The notes beneath the pieces were generated by a model. That model was not told where the DNA came from. It did not search any database and saw only the letters and a list, made by a program, of their open reading frames with translations. A stretch of DNA of 5,372 bases from CAYYBZ01 sp964470285 [NCBI: uncultured Oligoflexia bacterium] (GTDB taxonomy: Bacteria > Bdellovibrionota_G > CAYYBZ01), in the NCBI GenBank assembly GCA_964470285.1, contig CAYYBZ010000146.1:1-5372 (forward strand), written 5' to 3'. This document shows positions 5,133 through 5,372 of this stretch, piece after piece (the first letter of the stretch is position 1; every line of letters begins with the position of its first letter). Position numbers and translations under genes: made by a program.

Positions 5133-5372
5133 ATGAATGACAAAAATGTTAGAAAGCTGCAAACATTAATTAAAACAGGGATTCTTGTCCTCGCAACGTA
5201 TTTCGCAGTTGTTCATATACTTAAAGGAGTCCTTGGTGCTCCGTCTATTCATGCCTTTTGTCCCTTCGGAGGTCTTGCATCACTGTTTAAACTTATTGCT
5301 TCCGGCACCTATATAAAGAAAATATTTCCTGCAACTATGATTCTTTTTATTTCAACGATAATTATGGCAATT
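5133..5372 (+). CDS. Membrane 4Fe-4S (polyferredoxin, NapH/Fer4_5-like) protein, 3' end cut by window
   Basis: The first 80 codons are open to the window edge with no stop. A short charged N-terminus is followed by a hydrophobic segment (about 12-30), an outer loop with SIHAFCPFGGLASLFKLI containing C43, and the start of a second membrane segment (about 64-80). The CPFGGL motif after the first helix is characteristic of membrane-bound Fe-S proteins related to NapH/Fer4_5, which pass electrons across or along the membrane and normally carry C-terminal [4Fe-4S] motifs, here out of view. The ATG at 5133 is 12 bases after the scaffold gene and lacks a clear ribosome binding site, so translation may depend on coupling. 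It may link the cofactor pathway to membrane redox chemistry, but it could instead begin an unrelated module. Confidence 0.72.
   Translation, partial: MNDKNVRKLQTLIKTGILVLATYFAVVHILKGVLGAPSIHAFCPFGGLASLFKLIASGTYIKKIFPATMILFISTIIMAI

Overview
The window looks like chromosomal DNA from an anaerobic, AT-rich bacterium. The evidence is A/T-biased codon use, strong GGAGG-type ribosome binding sites before most genes, and a gene set dominated by oxygen-sensitive iron-sulfur and metal-binding families. The lineage cannot be fixed from the sequence. A Clostridia-like, Elusimicrobia-like or similar anaerobe would fit, and that is inference. All nine complete genes and one truncated gene lie on the + strand, and no stretch longer than about 155 bases is without a gene.

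Layout: positions 1-153 are a leader with three copies of the heptamer TTAGCTA and a weak promoter. A DUF1847-type cysteine-rich protein (154-831) follows. After a 90-base gap with a clear promoter and an overlapping Fur box comes a Fur-family metalloregulator (922-1398). A second Fur-box-like site lies in the next 70-base gap, just before a tightly packed cluster. That cluster holds a DUF5320 Gly/Arg/Met-rich small protein (1469-1819), two NifX/NifB-type cofactor-binding proteins (1877-2287 and 2300-2674), and a 70-residue Gly/Arg-rich protein with a six-cysteine C-terminus (2703-2915). It continues with two MinD/Mrp-type ATPases, each carrying an inserted 2x[4Fe-4S] ferredoxin module (2945-3796 and 3793-4647, overlapping by 4 bases), and an IscU/NifU-N-type scaffold (4680-5120). 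The last gene is the start of a membrane polyferredoxin-like protein with a CPFGGL motif, cut by the window edge (5133-5372).

How the genes may work together: the pairing of NifX-like proteins with tandem ferredoxin-MinD ATPases recalls the Orp (orange protein) gene neighbourhood of Desulfovibrio and related clusters in anaerobes and archaea. In Desulfovibrio the NifX-like Orp holds a Mo/Cu-sulfide cluster. Here the set is extended by a Cys scaffold, a small Cys-rich protein, a membrane Fe-S protein and its own Fur-type regulator. The working picture is an iron- or metal-controlled pathway that builds or carries a metal-sulfur cofactor. The family assignments are well supported, but the shared function and the identity of the cofactor are inference. 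No nitrogenase structural genes are present, so nitrogen fixation should not be assumed.
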